A stretch of DNA of 64,000 nt from Eurosta solidaginis (Eukaryota > Arthropoda > Insecta > Diptera > Tephritidae): NCBI RefSeq assembly GCF_040869045.1, contig NC_090319.1, positions 50,688,779-50,752,778 on the forward strand, read 5' to 3'. The notes under the pieces were generated by a model. It was given only the letters and a program-made list of their open reading frames with translations. It made no database searches and was not told the DNA's origin. Below are positions 10,586-21,572 of the stretch, piece after piece. How positions within the stretch are numbered: the stretch's first letter is position 1; every line of letters begins with the position of its first letter. Made by a program: the position numbers and the translations under genes.

Positions 10586-11639
10586 CCTATGCCACTTCTC
10601 TTTATTTAATATTGTAAAAGCGGAATTACTTGAAAAGAGCTCCCATTTGAAACAACACTACACAATTACTACAATCGCCACTTAGCTATAGCCTGATTTT
10701 TGTATTAAAAGTAACCATGCGGCTGCTGGTGACGTTTGTCAATCAATTCAGCCAAAACGCTACAATAACTCAGCCACAGCTGCACAAATGATTTTATTAA
10801 TTCGTTGGGAAGGCAACCAAAATAATTCCGTACTGTATATACACACATACATACAAAAAGTTGGTAAGCCGCAAGGGGCGGCGGAATAAAAAGTAGCTAT
10901 TGGAATTGGTTAAAATGTACTTCCTGGCAATTTGTTGCCAACTAATGAATGGAGAAAGCACGACAGCTTTTTCGAACAATCGGTTTATGCAAATAAATTT
11001 GTTGGTTGTGGTGATGAGTGGCATGTGGTGCGGTGCAATTAGCTCTGTGCTCTGTTCGAGTACGAACTACTTCATATTTTGTGATGGGATTGTTAAAAGT
11101 AGAGTTGAGCACAGTACAACAAGAAGCATGTTCTTCAAACAGATCTGTTTGATAAAACTGTGGACGATATATGAATTTGGTGAGCTTTTCGATTTTTTTC
11201 ATAATCACGAACTTTATGGAAAAAGAGACAGCAATATAACTCGAATTGGAAATGCCCTCTATTTAGTTTAAAACATCATAACGACTTAGCGTTTAACTCG
11301 CCTAGGCAATTGTGGAGATATTCACATCAGTCCTCTCTACTTCGCTTTAACTGACGAGCACCACTGAAGATTAAGTCTTCTTTCACTTATCTCCCAAAAC
11401 TCAGTGAATACCGCTTCTCTCTTCTGCTGTTAGGTACCCACGTTGGTAGGAATACTTACTAGGTAGGAGCACCTTCATTCATTCACACATGATGAATATG
11501 TGTGGACTGTCTTCGCTAGTACCCGATGGGGATTCAAATTAAAATAAGCGGCCTCGAACCATCTAAACAGCCTTGGTTTATCCCTAGAATCAAACATATC
11601 TCCTTTGTGAAAGCTCAAACCAATTGTTTAAAATTTAGT
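10586..11639. other. No gene recognised
   Basis: A 123-codon frame (10900-11271, plus) exists but overlaps an 88-codon frame on the other strand and shows no domain or convincing signal. I do not call either. Confidence 0.45.
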
Positions 11640-11880
11640 CAAACTTCTTTTTTTTTTCCAACGCTCTACGAGTTTCACCAACAGGATCGTTTCTCTCTAT
11701 TCGCAGATATCGTAGCCAACGTAGTAGTTGAGCTTTTATTCGCTGCACTATGCTCATGTCAGTATAAAGCTCACTACACCTCTTTCAATACAAGTTGTTG
11801 GCATACCAGGCAAATTCACAAATCTTGCCCTAAATTTTTCACTTGAAATCTCTAACGCTCGTCCTATTTTGGAAAGGTAC
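11640..11880 (-). pseudogene. LINE reverse-transcriptase C-terminal remnant, copy 1
   Basis: The minus strand reads ELYTDMSIVQRIKAQLLRWL and then RNDPVGETRRALEKK, which matches the region just after the RT domain of RTE/CR1-type LINEs (pattern D.I.QRIK..RLRW.GH). The upstream part is out of frame. A relative in the same orientation lies at 24620-24850. Assigned by pattern only. Confidence 0.5.
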
Positions 11881-12264
11881 AGTATCAGACTTGTAGAATG
11901 TGATTTCAGTTCGCTGAAAGAGGATTCTTATTCTCATTTGATCTGAGAGAATTTACATGACTCTTGGTTGGAAAGAGACTCCTGTAATTGCTTCACATAT
12001 GTAGTGATCAGTCAGTGGTATGTTGTATATCGTAATGAGAGCCTCTGCTAGAAAAGATCTTATCGTCTTTATGATCTGACCGCAGGCAGCTCGTTGAATT
12101 CTCCTCGTCTTTTATTGTTGTCTCGTCAAAATGCGTAGACAGTTTGGTGTTTTTTAAGGGATTTAAGAGATCTCCGTCCACCCTCTCGGCTTCCTCAGTT
12201 CTCTTTCCGCTATCCCGTTTATCATGTTAGGGCATAGACCAAATGACAGCACTAAAAGCTACAC
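11881..12264. other. No gene recognised
   Basis: Unassigned sequence, no supported feature. Confidence 0.4.
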
Positions 12265-13500
12265 TTCTGCTACCGGTAACCTTTTTGTAGCTGGTTATTT
12301 TTTTTGGAAATTTTACTTTTTGGAACTGGTTTTTGTTTAAAAAAATAAAAATGTAAGCCGCGATAACCTCCGAAGAGATTTTAGGCCGAGCCTCTCTTCC
12401 AATTTGCGTCGTGCTCCTCTTGATTTCTCCTACAAATTGGCCGGACCTGTAGGTCCCAGGTTTTATGCCGACTCCGAACGGCATCTGCAAGGCAGATGAG
12501 TTTTCACTGAGAGCTTTTCATGCAGAAATACACTCGGAGCGCTTGCCAAACACTGCCGAGGGGCGACCCCGCTTAGAAAAATTTGATTCTAATTGAAAAA
12601 CCTTATTTCTAAAATTTTTATGTTGCTCTGCCCGGGGTGTGAACCCAGGGCATTCGGTGTGGTAGGCGGAGCGCGCTACCATCACACCACAGTGGTGGTT
12701 TTTTTTAGTACCGGTTATTTCACTGAAAGTGGTTACTCTTTCCAAATCGGCTAAAATGTTTGAACGGGTTACTTTCAAAGAGTCCGTTGCTTTTTTTAAA
12801 CCGGTTAGTTCTTTGAAACCCCAAACCCATAACTTCTTGCAAACCGTCCAAACTACTACTTTAGGGTTACTTTACTTGAAACGGTTACTCTACTGGAAAA
12901 GGTAACTTTATGGTAACGTTTACCTTACTGAAAGCGGGTACTTTCTTAGCAACTGTGCTTTACTGGAAAGGGTAACTTTACTGGACACGATTACGTTGCT
13001 GAAAACGATTACTTTAATGTAATGGCTATTTTACTAAAAACGGTTAATAACTGAAATGTTTACTTTACTGGAAACAATTACTTTATTGGAAACGGCTATT
13101 TTAGTAGAGGTGGTTACTTTGCTGAGAACGGCAACTTTCCTAAAAATGGTTACGTTACTTGAAGTGATTACTTTTCATGAAACGGTAACTTTACTACAAA
13201 GTGTTGCTTCATTGGAGAGGGTTACTTTGCCGGAAAGGGTTACTTTTTGGTAACCTGCTACCTTATTGGAAATTGTTACTTTACTGGAAAGAGTTCCTTT
13301 ATTGGAAGCGATTATTTGCTAGTCAATATTATTCTTCTTTAACCGGTTGCTTTACTAGAAATGGAAATAGTTCGAATCATTTGTTTCACTAGCTTTACTA
13401 GACAGTTATTTTTTTGAAACCGCTCTAGCTCAACTAGAAACAGTTATTTTTTTGATATCGATAGCTTCACTAGAACCTGTTATTTTTTTTTTTTTTAGAA
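12265..13500. repeat. 18-bp minisatellite block 2 (GGTTACTTTACTGGAAAC type), interrupted by a SINE
   Basis: The unit GGTTACTTTACTGGAAAC (18 bp) is clear at 12880-13320. Similar units lie on both sides of the SINE at 12335-12700, so the SINE was inserted into the array. On the right the array is interrupted again by the element at 13512-15294 and resumes in degraded form to about 15760. Frames at 13056-13253 are products of the repeat. Confidence 0.85.
12335..12700 (-). mobile_element. tRNA-derived SINE, copy 2
   Basis: Reverse-complement partner of the copy at 5273-5640. Its head reads TGGTGTGATGGTAGC (box A-like) and GGTTCACACCCC (box B-like) on the minus strand, followed by the same body and a T-rich end next to 12300-12340. 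It lies inside the 18-bp array, which dates it after that array formed. Confidence 0.8.
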
Positions 13501-13511
13501 ATTGGCACTTT

Positions 13512-15294
13512 TTATACTCAGTTGAGCAGAGCTCACAGAGTATATTAAATTTGATTGGATAACGGTTGGTTGTACAGGTATAAAGGAATCAGATAGATAT
13601 AGACTTCCATATATCAAAATCATCAGGATCGAAAAAAAATTTGATTGAGCCATGTCCGTCCGTCCGTCTGTTAACACGATAACTTGAGTAAATTTTGAGG
13701 TATCTTGATGAAATTTGGTAGGTAGGTTCCTGAGCACTCATCTCAGATCGCTATTTAAAATGAACGATATCAGACTATAACCACGCCCACTTTTTCGATA
13801 TCGAAAATTTCGAAAAACCGAAAAAGTGCGATAGTTCATTACCAAAGACGGATAAAGCGATGGAACTTGGTAGGTGAGTTGAACTTATGGCGCAGATAAG
13901 AAAATTTTTAAAATTTTGGACAGTGGACGTGGCACCGCCCCAGTTTTGCAAGCTGTAATATGGCAGTCGTTGAAGATATCATGATGAAATTTGGCAGGAA
14001 CTATATGTATGCTTAATAAAGATTAGTAAAATCGGAGAAGGACCACGACCACTTTTTAAAAAAAAATTTTTTTAAAGTCAAATTTTAAAGGAAAAGTTAA
14101 TATCTTTACAGTATATAAGTAAATTATGTCAACATTCAACTCCAGTAATGATAAGGTGCAACAAAATACGAAAATAAAAGAAATTTTCAAAATGGGCGTG
14201 GCTCCGCCCTTTTTCATTTAATTTGTCTAGGATACTTTTAATACCATATGTCGAACAAAACATTACCAATCCTTGTGAAATTTGGTAGAGGCTTAGATTC
14301 TAGGACGATAACTGTTTTCTGTGAAAAAGAGCGAAATCGGTTGAAGCCACGCCCAGTTTTTATACACAGTCGACCGTCTGTCCTTCCGCTCGGCCGTTAA
14401 CATGATAACTTGAGCAAAAATCGATATATCTTTACTAAACTCAGTTCACGTACTTATCTGAACTCACTTTATATTGGTGTAAAAAATGGCCGAAATCCGA
14501 CTTTGACCACGCCCACTTTTTCGATATCGAAAACTACTAAAAATGAAAAAAATGCCTTAATTCTATAGCAAATACGAAAAAAGGGATGAAACATGGTAAT
14601 TGGATTGGTCTATTGACGCAAAATATAACTTTAGAAAAAAACTTTGTAAAATGGGTGTGACACCTACCATATTAAGTAGAAGAAAATGAAAAAGTTTTGC
14701 AGGGCGAAATCAAAAGCCCTTGGAATCTTGGAAGGATAATTGTTCGTGGTATTACATATAGAAATAAATTAGCGGTACCCGACAGATGAAGTTCTGGGTC
14801 ACCCTTGTCCACATTTTGTCGATATCTCGAAAACTCCTTCACATATACAACTACCACCACTCCCTTTTAAAACCCTCATTAATACCTTTAATTTGATACC
14901 CATATCTTACAAACAAATTCTAGAGTCACCCCTGGTCCATCTTTATGGCGATATCTCGAAAAGGCGACCACCTATAGAGCTAAGCCCCACTCCCTTTTAA
15001 AATACTTATTAACACCTTTCATTTGATACCCATATCTTACAAACAAATTCTAGAGTCACCCGTGGTCCACCTTTATTGCGATATCTCGAAAAGGCGTCCT
15101 CCTATAGAACTTAGGCCTACTCCCTTTTAAAATACTCTTTAATGCCTTCCATTTGATACACATGTCATACAAAGGCATTCCAGGGTTACCCTAGATTCAT
15201 TTTACTACGAGGTGATTTTCCCTTATTTTGTCCCCATAGCTCTCAACTGAGTATGTAATGTTCGGTTACACCCGAACTTAGCCTTCCTTACTTG
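13512..15294 (+). mobile_element. Helentron-like non-autonomous element (HINE/DINE type), family 1
   Basis: Non-coding element of about 1.78 kb. The 5' end reads TATACTCAGTTGAGC (13513-13527); its inverted copy GCTCTCAACTGAGTAT is subterminal at 15239-15254. Next comes a small hairpin, GTTCGG and CCGAAC (15260-15277), then CTTCCTTACTTG before a TT. Near the 5' end is GAGCCATGTCCGTCCGTCCG, shared with the family at 30417-63595. The core holds about three units of a 130-bp tandem repeat (gatacccatat at 14895, 15025, 15155). Subterminal inverted repeats, a tandem core and a 3' hairpin are the known hallmarks of Helentron-associated elements. No reading frame is credible. Confidence 0.7.
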
Positions 15295-15760
15295 TTAAGA
15301 ATCAGTTACGTTTTGAAATCAGTAACATTGAGAAAATTGTTTTTTTTTTTTTGCATTCAGGATTGATGAATGTTGTTAAAATTACAATCAGTGAGAGAAA
15401 CATTTTCTGAAATCTGCTTCCTTTGAGATTAGTAGTTTTTTTAAACGGATTTTTTTTTGATTGAGTCCGGTTCCGCTTTAGATACGAATTTCCTGGCAGG
15501 TTCCAGTTACTATTTTAGAAGTTTTTGTTTAGATAAACGATTACGCTTTTTGGTTTCGACTCCTTCTTTGGAACTAATTTCCGTTTCAAAGTGGTCGTGG
15601 CTACGTTTCGGGAAAAGGTCACTCCTTAGGAACAGGTGAGGTTTTCAGAACAGGATACTTTGTTGGCAGCGGTTCTGCTTTTGGAACGTGTAACTCTTCT
15701 GCAGCCTGTTATCTTTTCGGAACAGGTAATTTTTTTCGGAGCTACGTTATACTTTCATTT
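15295..15760. repeat. 18-bp minisatellite block 2, right remainder
   Basis: Degraded units such as GGTTCCAGTTACTATTTTAGAAG and GGAACAGGTAATTTTTTTCGG carry on the array broken by the Helentron-like insertion. The frames 15457-15639 and 15636-15848 are repeat artefacts. Confidence 0.55.
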
Positions 15761-16635
15761 AATTCAATTGTTCGGATTTCATCACCACCTCCTCTCGTTC
15801 GGGATGAATAGTTATATAACTTCGGGATCAGCATCGTTATTAAATTAATAAGTATTTAACATTTCGTCACAGCTGTCACTTTTGTATATTATGATTGGCT
15901 TATGGATTGTCTCTGTTTGTCGTAGATAGCTTGATTTTTCTTGTTGCTATTTTACTTTGTTTGTATGTATTTGTACGTGTATGCCGCACACTTGACTCGC
16001 TTGACGCGTGTCTTTAATGGCTCAATAATTTGTTAGTTACTACTTAAATGTTATGAATGCATTAAAAATTATGGCTTTTTCGCTCGAAATTAAGTAAATT
16101 CATTAGTAATAGCTGTCATGCTTTTGATCTGGCAAGACCTCATTTATTTCAATTTATTTAATTCTCCAAAGTTTCTTAGCCCAATTTGAGAAGCCATGAA
16201 TGGCAGCGGTTTTTGGCTCACTGTACGCAAAATAACTTTCAATTGTCAATTCATCCACTTTAAATTGCTGTTGGTACACCAATGTTTATTCACTTTCCTT
16301 TTGCGTTTTCTCTTGTGGTTTACTTAATTATTTTAAAATGTGAATATTACATCGTCTATAAATTTAAGTTGTGAATATAAGCGAGCTTTGAGGGTGGTGG
16401 TGAGGTAATGAAATTTTAAGTTATTTATTACGTGTTCTGACTTTGTTTGAATTTCAACGCAAAAATAATTTTCAATTAATTCCGCTCTACAAGAGATAGT
16501 ACAATCTGTTGGGCTAGATTGGCTCTGGGAAAAAATTCTGTTCACTTAAGTGTAATCGGAAGCTTAGTAGGGATATTTCGAAATCATCAGCGATTATAGG
16601 ACATAGAAACGAGGAGTAAATAATCAACTATTCGG
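15761..16635. other. No gene recognised
   Basis: AT-rich unique-looking sequence. No supported reading frame or repeat. Confidence 0.45.
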
Positions 16636-17945
16636 GAAAGCTATTCGCGAAAAGTCTAGACCGTGGGACAAAAAAAAAAAAACTACGAACCAACTTATGG
16701 TTAGCAGCGAAGTCTAATAGTAAATCAGTATGATTTTAACACATTGTAAGTGTAGTACGAGAGTACTTTGAATTCTGAAGTTCTACTACCATAGTAGTGC
16801 TGTGAGTAAAAAGTATTTGAATATACCTAATATTGGAGTCTCTTTTAATTTAGGGTTCAATGATTCGAGCCGATAACAGAATGCCACGAATAATCGAGAA
16901 TTGTCAAGCAACTTTATCGTTGGTGATTCTTTCCCCGGCTCAGGGTACTTTTATTGTAGTGGTGATTTTTGGAACGAATTGAATTTATGAATCACACTTT
17001 TTCAATTAATATTGATGTGCTTTTTCAATACCACTTTGAAATAAAGGCTATTTCTTCTATACTGGCTTCTCTTTCAATTACAGTTACTTCTTCAATAGCG
17101 GTTTAGCACCCGTTACATTTTTAGTACGATTTTTCTATTCCAGTTAATACTTCAATAGCTGTATTTCTTTCAATATCGGTTATTTCTTTGAAGGGCTCAA
17201 TAGACCAATGGTCGCAGTGCAATGCTCAATACATTTTCTACTTCTTGGAAATAGGTTAGATTTTCAATACCAAGTTTTTTTTAATATTGAAGGGGAAGGC
17301 TATTCGCGAAAAGTCTAGACCGTGGAAGAAAAAAAAAACTATGAACCAACTTATGGTAAGCAGCGAAGTATAATAGTCAATCAGTATGATTTTAACACAT
17401 TGTAATTGTAGTACGAGAATACTTTGAATTCTGAACTTCTACTACCATAGTAGTGCTGTGAGTAAAAAGTATTTGAATATACTTAGTATTGGAGTCTCTT
17501 TTAATTGAGGGTTCAATGTCTCGAGCCGATAACAGAATGCTACGAATAATCGAGAATTGTCAAGCAACTCTATCGTTGGTGATTCTTTCCCCGGCTCAGG
17601 GTACTTTTATTGTAGTGGTGATTTTTGGAACGAATTGTATTTATGAATTACAATTTTTTCAATTAATATTTATGTGCTTTTTCAATACCACTTTTAAATA
17701 AAGGCTATTTCTTCTATACTGGCTTTTCTTTCAATTACAGTTACTTCTTCAATAGCGGTTTACTACCCGTTACATTTTCAGTACGAGTTTTCAACTCCAG
17801 TTACTATTTCAATAGCTGTTACTTTTTCAATATCGGTTATTTCTTTGAAGGGCACAAAAGACCAATGGTCGCAGTGCAATGCTCAATACATTTTCTACTT
17901 CTTGGAAATAGGTTAGATTTTCAATACCAAGTTTTCTTTAAATAT
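16636..17945 (+). repeat. Tandem duplication of a ~655-bp segment
   Basis: Two head-to-tail copies: about 16636-17289 and 17291-17945. Both start at GCTATTCGCGAAAAGTCTAG, pass GTACTTTTATTGTAGTGGTG, and end at CTTGGAAATAGGTTAGATTT followed by an AATATTG stretch. The right half of each contains 18-bp units of the TTTTTCAATACC type. The last ~200 bp are found a third time at 21575-21780. The frame 17489-17701 lies inside and is not a gene. Confidence 0.85.
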
Positions 17946-19190
17946 TGGTTTCATTCTTAATATTGGTTACTTTTCCAATACCGGTTCCTTTTTTAATACC
18001 GTTTATTTTCTAAAATCTCTTTAATTTTTAATACTGGTTACCTGTTCAATATCGGTCCTTTTTTTAATCCGGTTACACCGGCAAGTTTTCCAACATCAAC
18101 GTTCAATTCTTTTATACAAGCTACTTTTTCAATACGGTTTATTTTCTTAACACCGGTTTCTTTTTTAATGCCATTAGGGTAGCAGGTTGGACTCTTTTAC
18201 GTTTATGAAAGGGGTAGCGGTAATTTTTCGAAACGATTACTTTATCGGTATAGAAATAGCATCACATAATTTTCAGTACCGTTGACATTTGCTACCAAAA
18301 AGTCTTGGAACTGATTACTTTTCCATTACGAACTTTTTAATTAATTTATTGAAAATATTACTTAAATGAAAACTGTTATTTTTGAAGATGATTAATCATT
18401 TTATAAGAAGCGGTGACAATTTTTAAAACAGCTACATAATCGAATATGATTTCTTTTCGAAAACGTTAACTTTTCTGAAGGCGTTACTTTACCGAAAGCG
18501 GTTACTTTATTGAAGACGGCCACATTTTCGTAAGCGGTGACGTTAACGAAGGCGGCTACTTTTTCGAAAACGGTTACATTTGAAAAGCGACTATTTTTTC
18601 GAAAACCGTTACTTTTTCCAAAACGGTTACTTTTTCAAAAATGGTTACTATTGCGCAAACGGTTACTTTTTCGAATACGATAACTTTTTTCGAAACCGGT
18701 TACCTTTTCGAAAAGGTTTACATTTGCGTAAACGGTTACATTTTCCAAAGCGATTACTTTTTCGAAAATGGTTACTTTTTCGAAAACGGTTACTTTTTCG
18801 AAAATGGTTATTTTTTTGAAAATTGTTACTTTTTCGATAACGTTTACTTTTTCGAATACGGTTATATTTTAAAGACGGCTACTTTCTCGAAAACGGTTAC
18901 TTTTTCAAACAAGATTATTTTTTTTAGATAAAATTTTTGAAAACGGTTACCTTTTTGAATTGGTTCCCATTTGCGAAACGGTTACATTTTCAAACACGGT
19001 TACTTTTTCGAAAATGGTTACTATTTTGAAAACGGTTACTTTTTCTGTAACGCTTACTTTTTGGAAAATGATTATATTTTAAGGACGGTTACTTTCTCGA
19101 AAACGGTTACTTTTTCAAACAAGGTTCCTTTTTTTAGATTACTGGTTACCGTTTTGAATTGGTTTACATTTTCCAAAACGGTTAGTTAGA
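17946..19190 (+). repeat. 18-bp minisatellite block 3 (GGTTACTTTTTCGAAAAC type)
   Basis: The first part uses units like GGTTACTTTTTCAATACC; from about 18450 the unit is GGTTACTTTTTCGAAAAC, perfectly in phase at 18760-18860. Since 18 is a multiple of 3, one frame translates as repeated ENGYFF; that frame (18641-18931) is an artefact. The whole block is repeated, with a ~430-bp length difference, at 21573-23665. Confidence 0.9.
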
Positions 19191-19263
19191 TAAATGAAAA
19201 TATGGTGGATTTCACATTACAAAAGTAAGTACGCAGGCAGTTAAAACTTAGAAAAAAGTGTGT

Positions 19264-20134
19264 TTAATATTTTGTTGGGTATACTTTTGATTTCTTAACT
19301 GCGTGAAGTCGGGCTGGCATTGATTTCACTAGGTTTTTAGTCGTCTCTGAGGTAATTTTGTTCCACTCTTCCTTAAGCACTCGCTGTAAATCCGTTTTGT
19401 TCCTATTTTCATGTTTGCGTATTTGCCGGTCTAAATGCTCCCACAAGTGCTCGATGGGGTTGAGGTCAGGCTATTGGGGTGGAGTTTTGAGCTGTTTTGG
19501 CACATTATATAGAAGCCATTCACGAACAGTAAGGGCAGTGTGTTTGGGGTCGTTATCCTGCTGAAATATAAACGATACTTCAATGTCCAACTTTACAGCA
19601 CTTTGCTTTAAATTTTCTTTCAAAATACGCAAATATGCATACTTGTCCATTATCCCTTCAATTATGACCAAGTTCCCCACTCCATTTGCCGCCATACATC
19701 CCCAAACCATCACACAACCACCACCATGTTTAACCGTACCAGCCATGTTGTTTGGATTCAGCTCTTCATTCTTTTTTCTCCCAACTTTTGCGCGCCCATC
19801 AGACCCACAGATGTTAAATTTGCTTTCGTCAGTAAAAATAACATTATTACAAAAGCTTTCGTCATATTTTTGGTGGTTTGTTGCAAACTCTATACGTTTG
19901 CGTCGATTGATTTCATTCACATATGGCTTTTTTCGTATTTTTCGGCAATGATAACCAGCATCATATAGAATGCGGCGGATGGTTTGGGGGTTAAAATCTT
20001 TTCCAAACTGATTTTGAACTTCGGTCTTAATTTTAGGAACACTTTTCTTCGGATCTTGCTGTATTTTTCGAACAATTAAGCGACTTTCAGTGTTCGTAAA
20101 TATTTTTGGGCGACCAAAACGCTCCTTATTAGTA
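19264..20134 (-). pseudogene. Tc1-type transposase, C-terminal part (DDE domain)
   Basis: The minus-strand frame reads NKERFGRPKIF (GRPR-like motif between the two HTH parts) through the second DNA-binding region and into the catalytic domain: FTDESKFNI (first Asp), FQQDNDPKHTA (second Asp) and PDLNPIEHLWE (Glu). I count 34 residues between the second Asp and the Glu, the DD34E spacing of Tc1. A TAG stop at 19468-19470 lies just before PDLNP. It ends at 19264. The N-terminal part is 1.25 kb away at 21398-21555, split off by an inserted MITE. The element once moved DNA by cut-and-paste into TA sites; this copy is dead twice over. Confidence 0.9.
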
Positions 20135-20143
20135 ACTGAACCC

Positions 20144-21397
20144 CATGATTCAATCAGAAGAGGTTTGCTCGACAGACGAATTTTTTGACAATTGCAGCCA
20201 TTTTGCTCCCAAATCGAATTGACATCCGTTAACAGTGTTGTTTCTTTGCAATTTTTCGAAAAATATTAGTATTAGACATAGGAAGCAATCAGTTTACAAA
20301 TTCCCGATAAGTACTGAAGTGCATAATTCCTTAGAACATTTATTTTAATTTTATGATGAATTTATTAACTATGCCATGATCTATTAGTGTGGCTGAACAT
20401 AGGTAATTTTTTGAAAAGTACGGACATCAAGGAATCGTGCACTTTCGTAAACCTATGAACAGACGAAGCCTAAACCACCTCAAAATTCATCGTTCAACGT
20501 CAAAAACTCGACTAGTAAATCGTTTTACGTAAAAATGTAATTAGTAAATATCGGAGATGCTATAACGAAATGTACTCATTGAGCATGTTAACTTATTCAT
20601 TCCGTACGTTCGGAAAATTCGTCACCATTTAAGAATTTGGGGAATCGGTTTATATTTGGAATATTATGTAGTATATACTTATTTGATATATTCGGACTTC
20701 GTGAGGTAGTATGAAACGAACGTGTTCCGAATATTCTAAATTAACGGAAGACATGAATACTCAACGTAAAGGAGCTTTCCGAAATTTCAGAGTAAAAAGG
20801 TGAATACTCCCTGTGCAGCAGGACCGCATAAAAGCTGAACTCTTCTGTCAAAGTCAAGACCGGAATATAAAGTTCTAAGAGAATAAGCCATTTTCTTTTA
20901 CATTTTTTTTTGGCAGACCATGTCGGCTGCCTTTTAAATATAGTCCTATCTCAAAACATTTTTCAAAAACTTCCCATTTCATGATTTGTCACAAAAACGC
21001 CCTATTTTAGAATTAGATTGAAGAACGCCTTAGAATGATTTTCATAACTCCCCCTTATGTTAAAATGCATTGAACTTATGCTCACATAGGGAGTTTTTGA
21101 AACAAATTGTGATAGTGTATTTTTGAATAAAATTCTAAACCAACATAGCTCTTTATAAATTCATGAAATATTTAGTAGAAAATTAATTATTTCCTCCAAA
21201 ACCTGTTGCCATTCACAAATTTTTTATCACTACTAATATACTACTAAAGGTACTTTTGTACTACAATTTTCGCTAAAGGGTATTGAATTATTACCCGTTT
21301 TCCTTACTTCGTAAAAGCAACCCGTCCAGATTTTTCAATTTGGGAGTGTCAAAGTTCTCCCGTCATTGAAGAACAAACCTCTAGTAATTGAATCATG
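20144..21397. mobile_element. MITE-like DNA transposon with P-element-like termini, inserted in Tc1 transposase
   Basis: The 1254-bp insertion has terminal inverted repeats of about 24 bp, 21 of them matching: the left end begins CATGATTCAATCAGAAGAGG and the right end, read inward, begins CATGATTCAATTACTAGAGG. It is flanked by the 9-bp direct repeat ACTGAACCC (20135-20143 and 21398-21406), which occurs once in an uninterrupted transposase. The start CATGAT resembles P-element ends, which usually make 8-bp target duplications; if one base is unpaired the duplication could be 8 bp. No transposase frame is present inside, so it is non-autonomous. Confidence 0.8.
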
Positions 21398-21555
21398 ACT
21401 GAACCCGACGTTTTATATTTTTTTATTATTTTTTGCACTGTCTTGTGACTTTTTTCAACAATTCTGCCAATTTCTCTAACAGATTTATTGTTTTTATAAT
21501 ATTTTATAATAACTTCTTTCATTTCTCTTGAAATTTCTTTTCCTCTCGGAGTCAT
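21398..21555 (-). pseudogene. Tc1-type transposase, N-terminal HTH part
   Basis: The ATG at 21553-21555 starts TPRGKEISREMKEVIIKYYK and continues with VREIGRIVEKSHKTVQKIIKKYKTSGSV, a typical Tc1 N-terminal helix-turn-helix (PRGKELS..., then I.KYK.TGSV). It ends at the MITE target duplication and continues in the same frame at 20134. Only about 15 bp lie between the start codon and the flanking minisatellite, so the 5' UTR and the terminal inverted repeat of Tc1 on this side are missing. Confidence 0.9.
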
Positions 21556-21572
21556 TATCAAAATATGTATTT

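Noticed and set aside
10900..11271. Possible 123-codon host gene
   Set aside because: No recognisable domain, no splice or promoter support, overlaps an opposite frame, and lies among transposon debris.
11526..11846. 106-codon plus-strand frame
   Set aside because: It is antisense to a recognisable LINE RT remnant.
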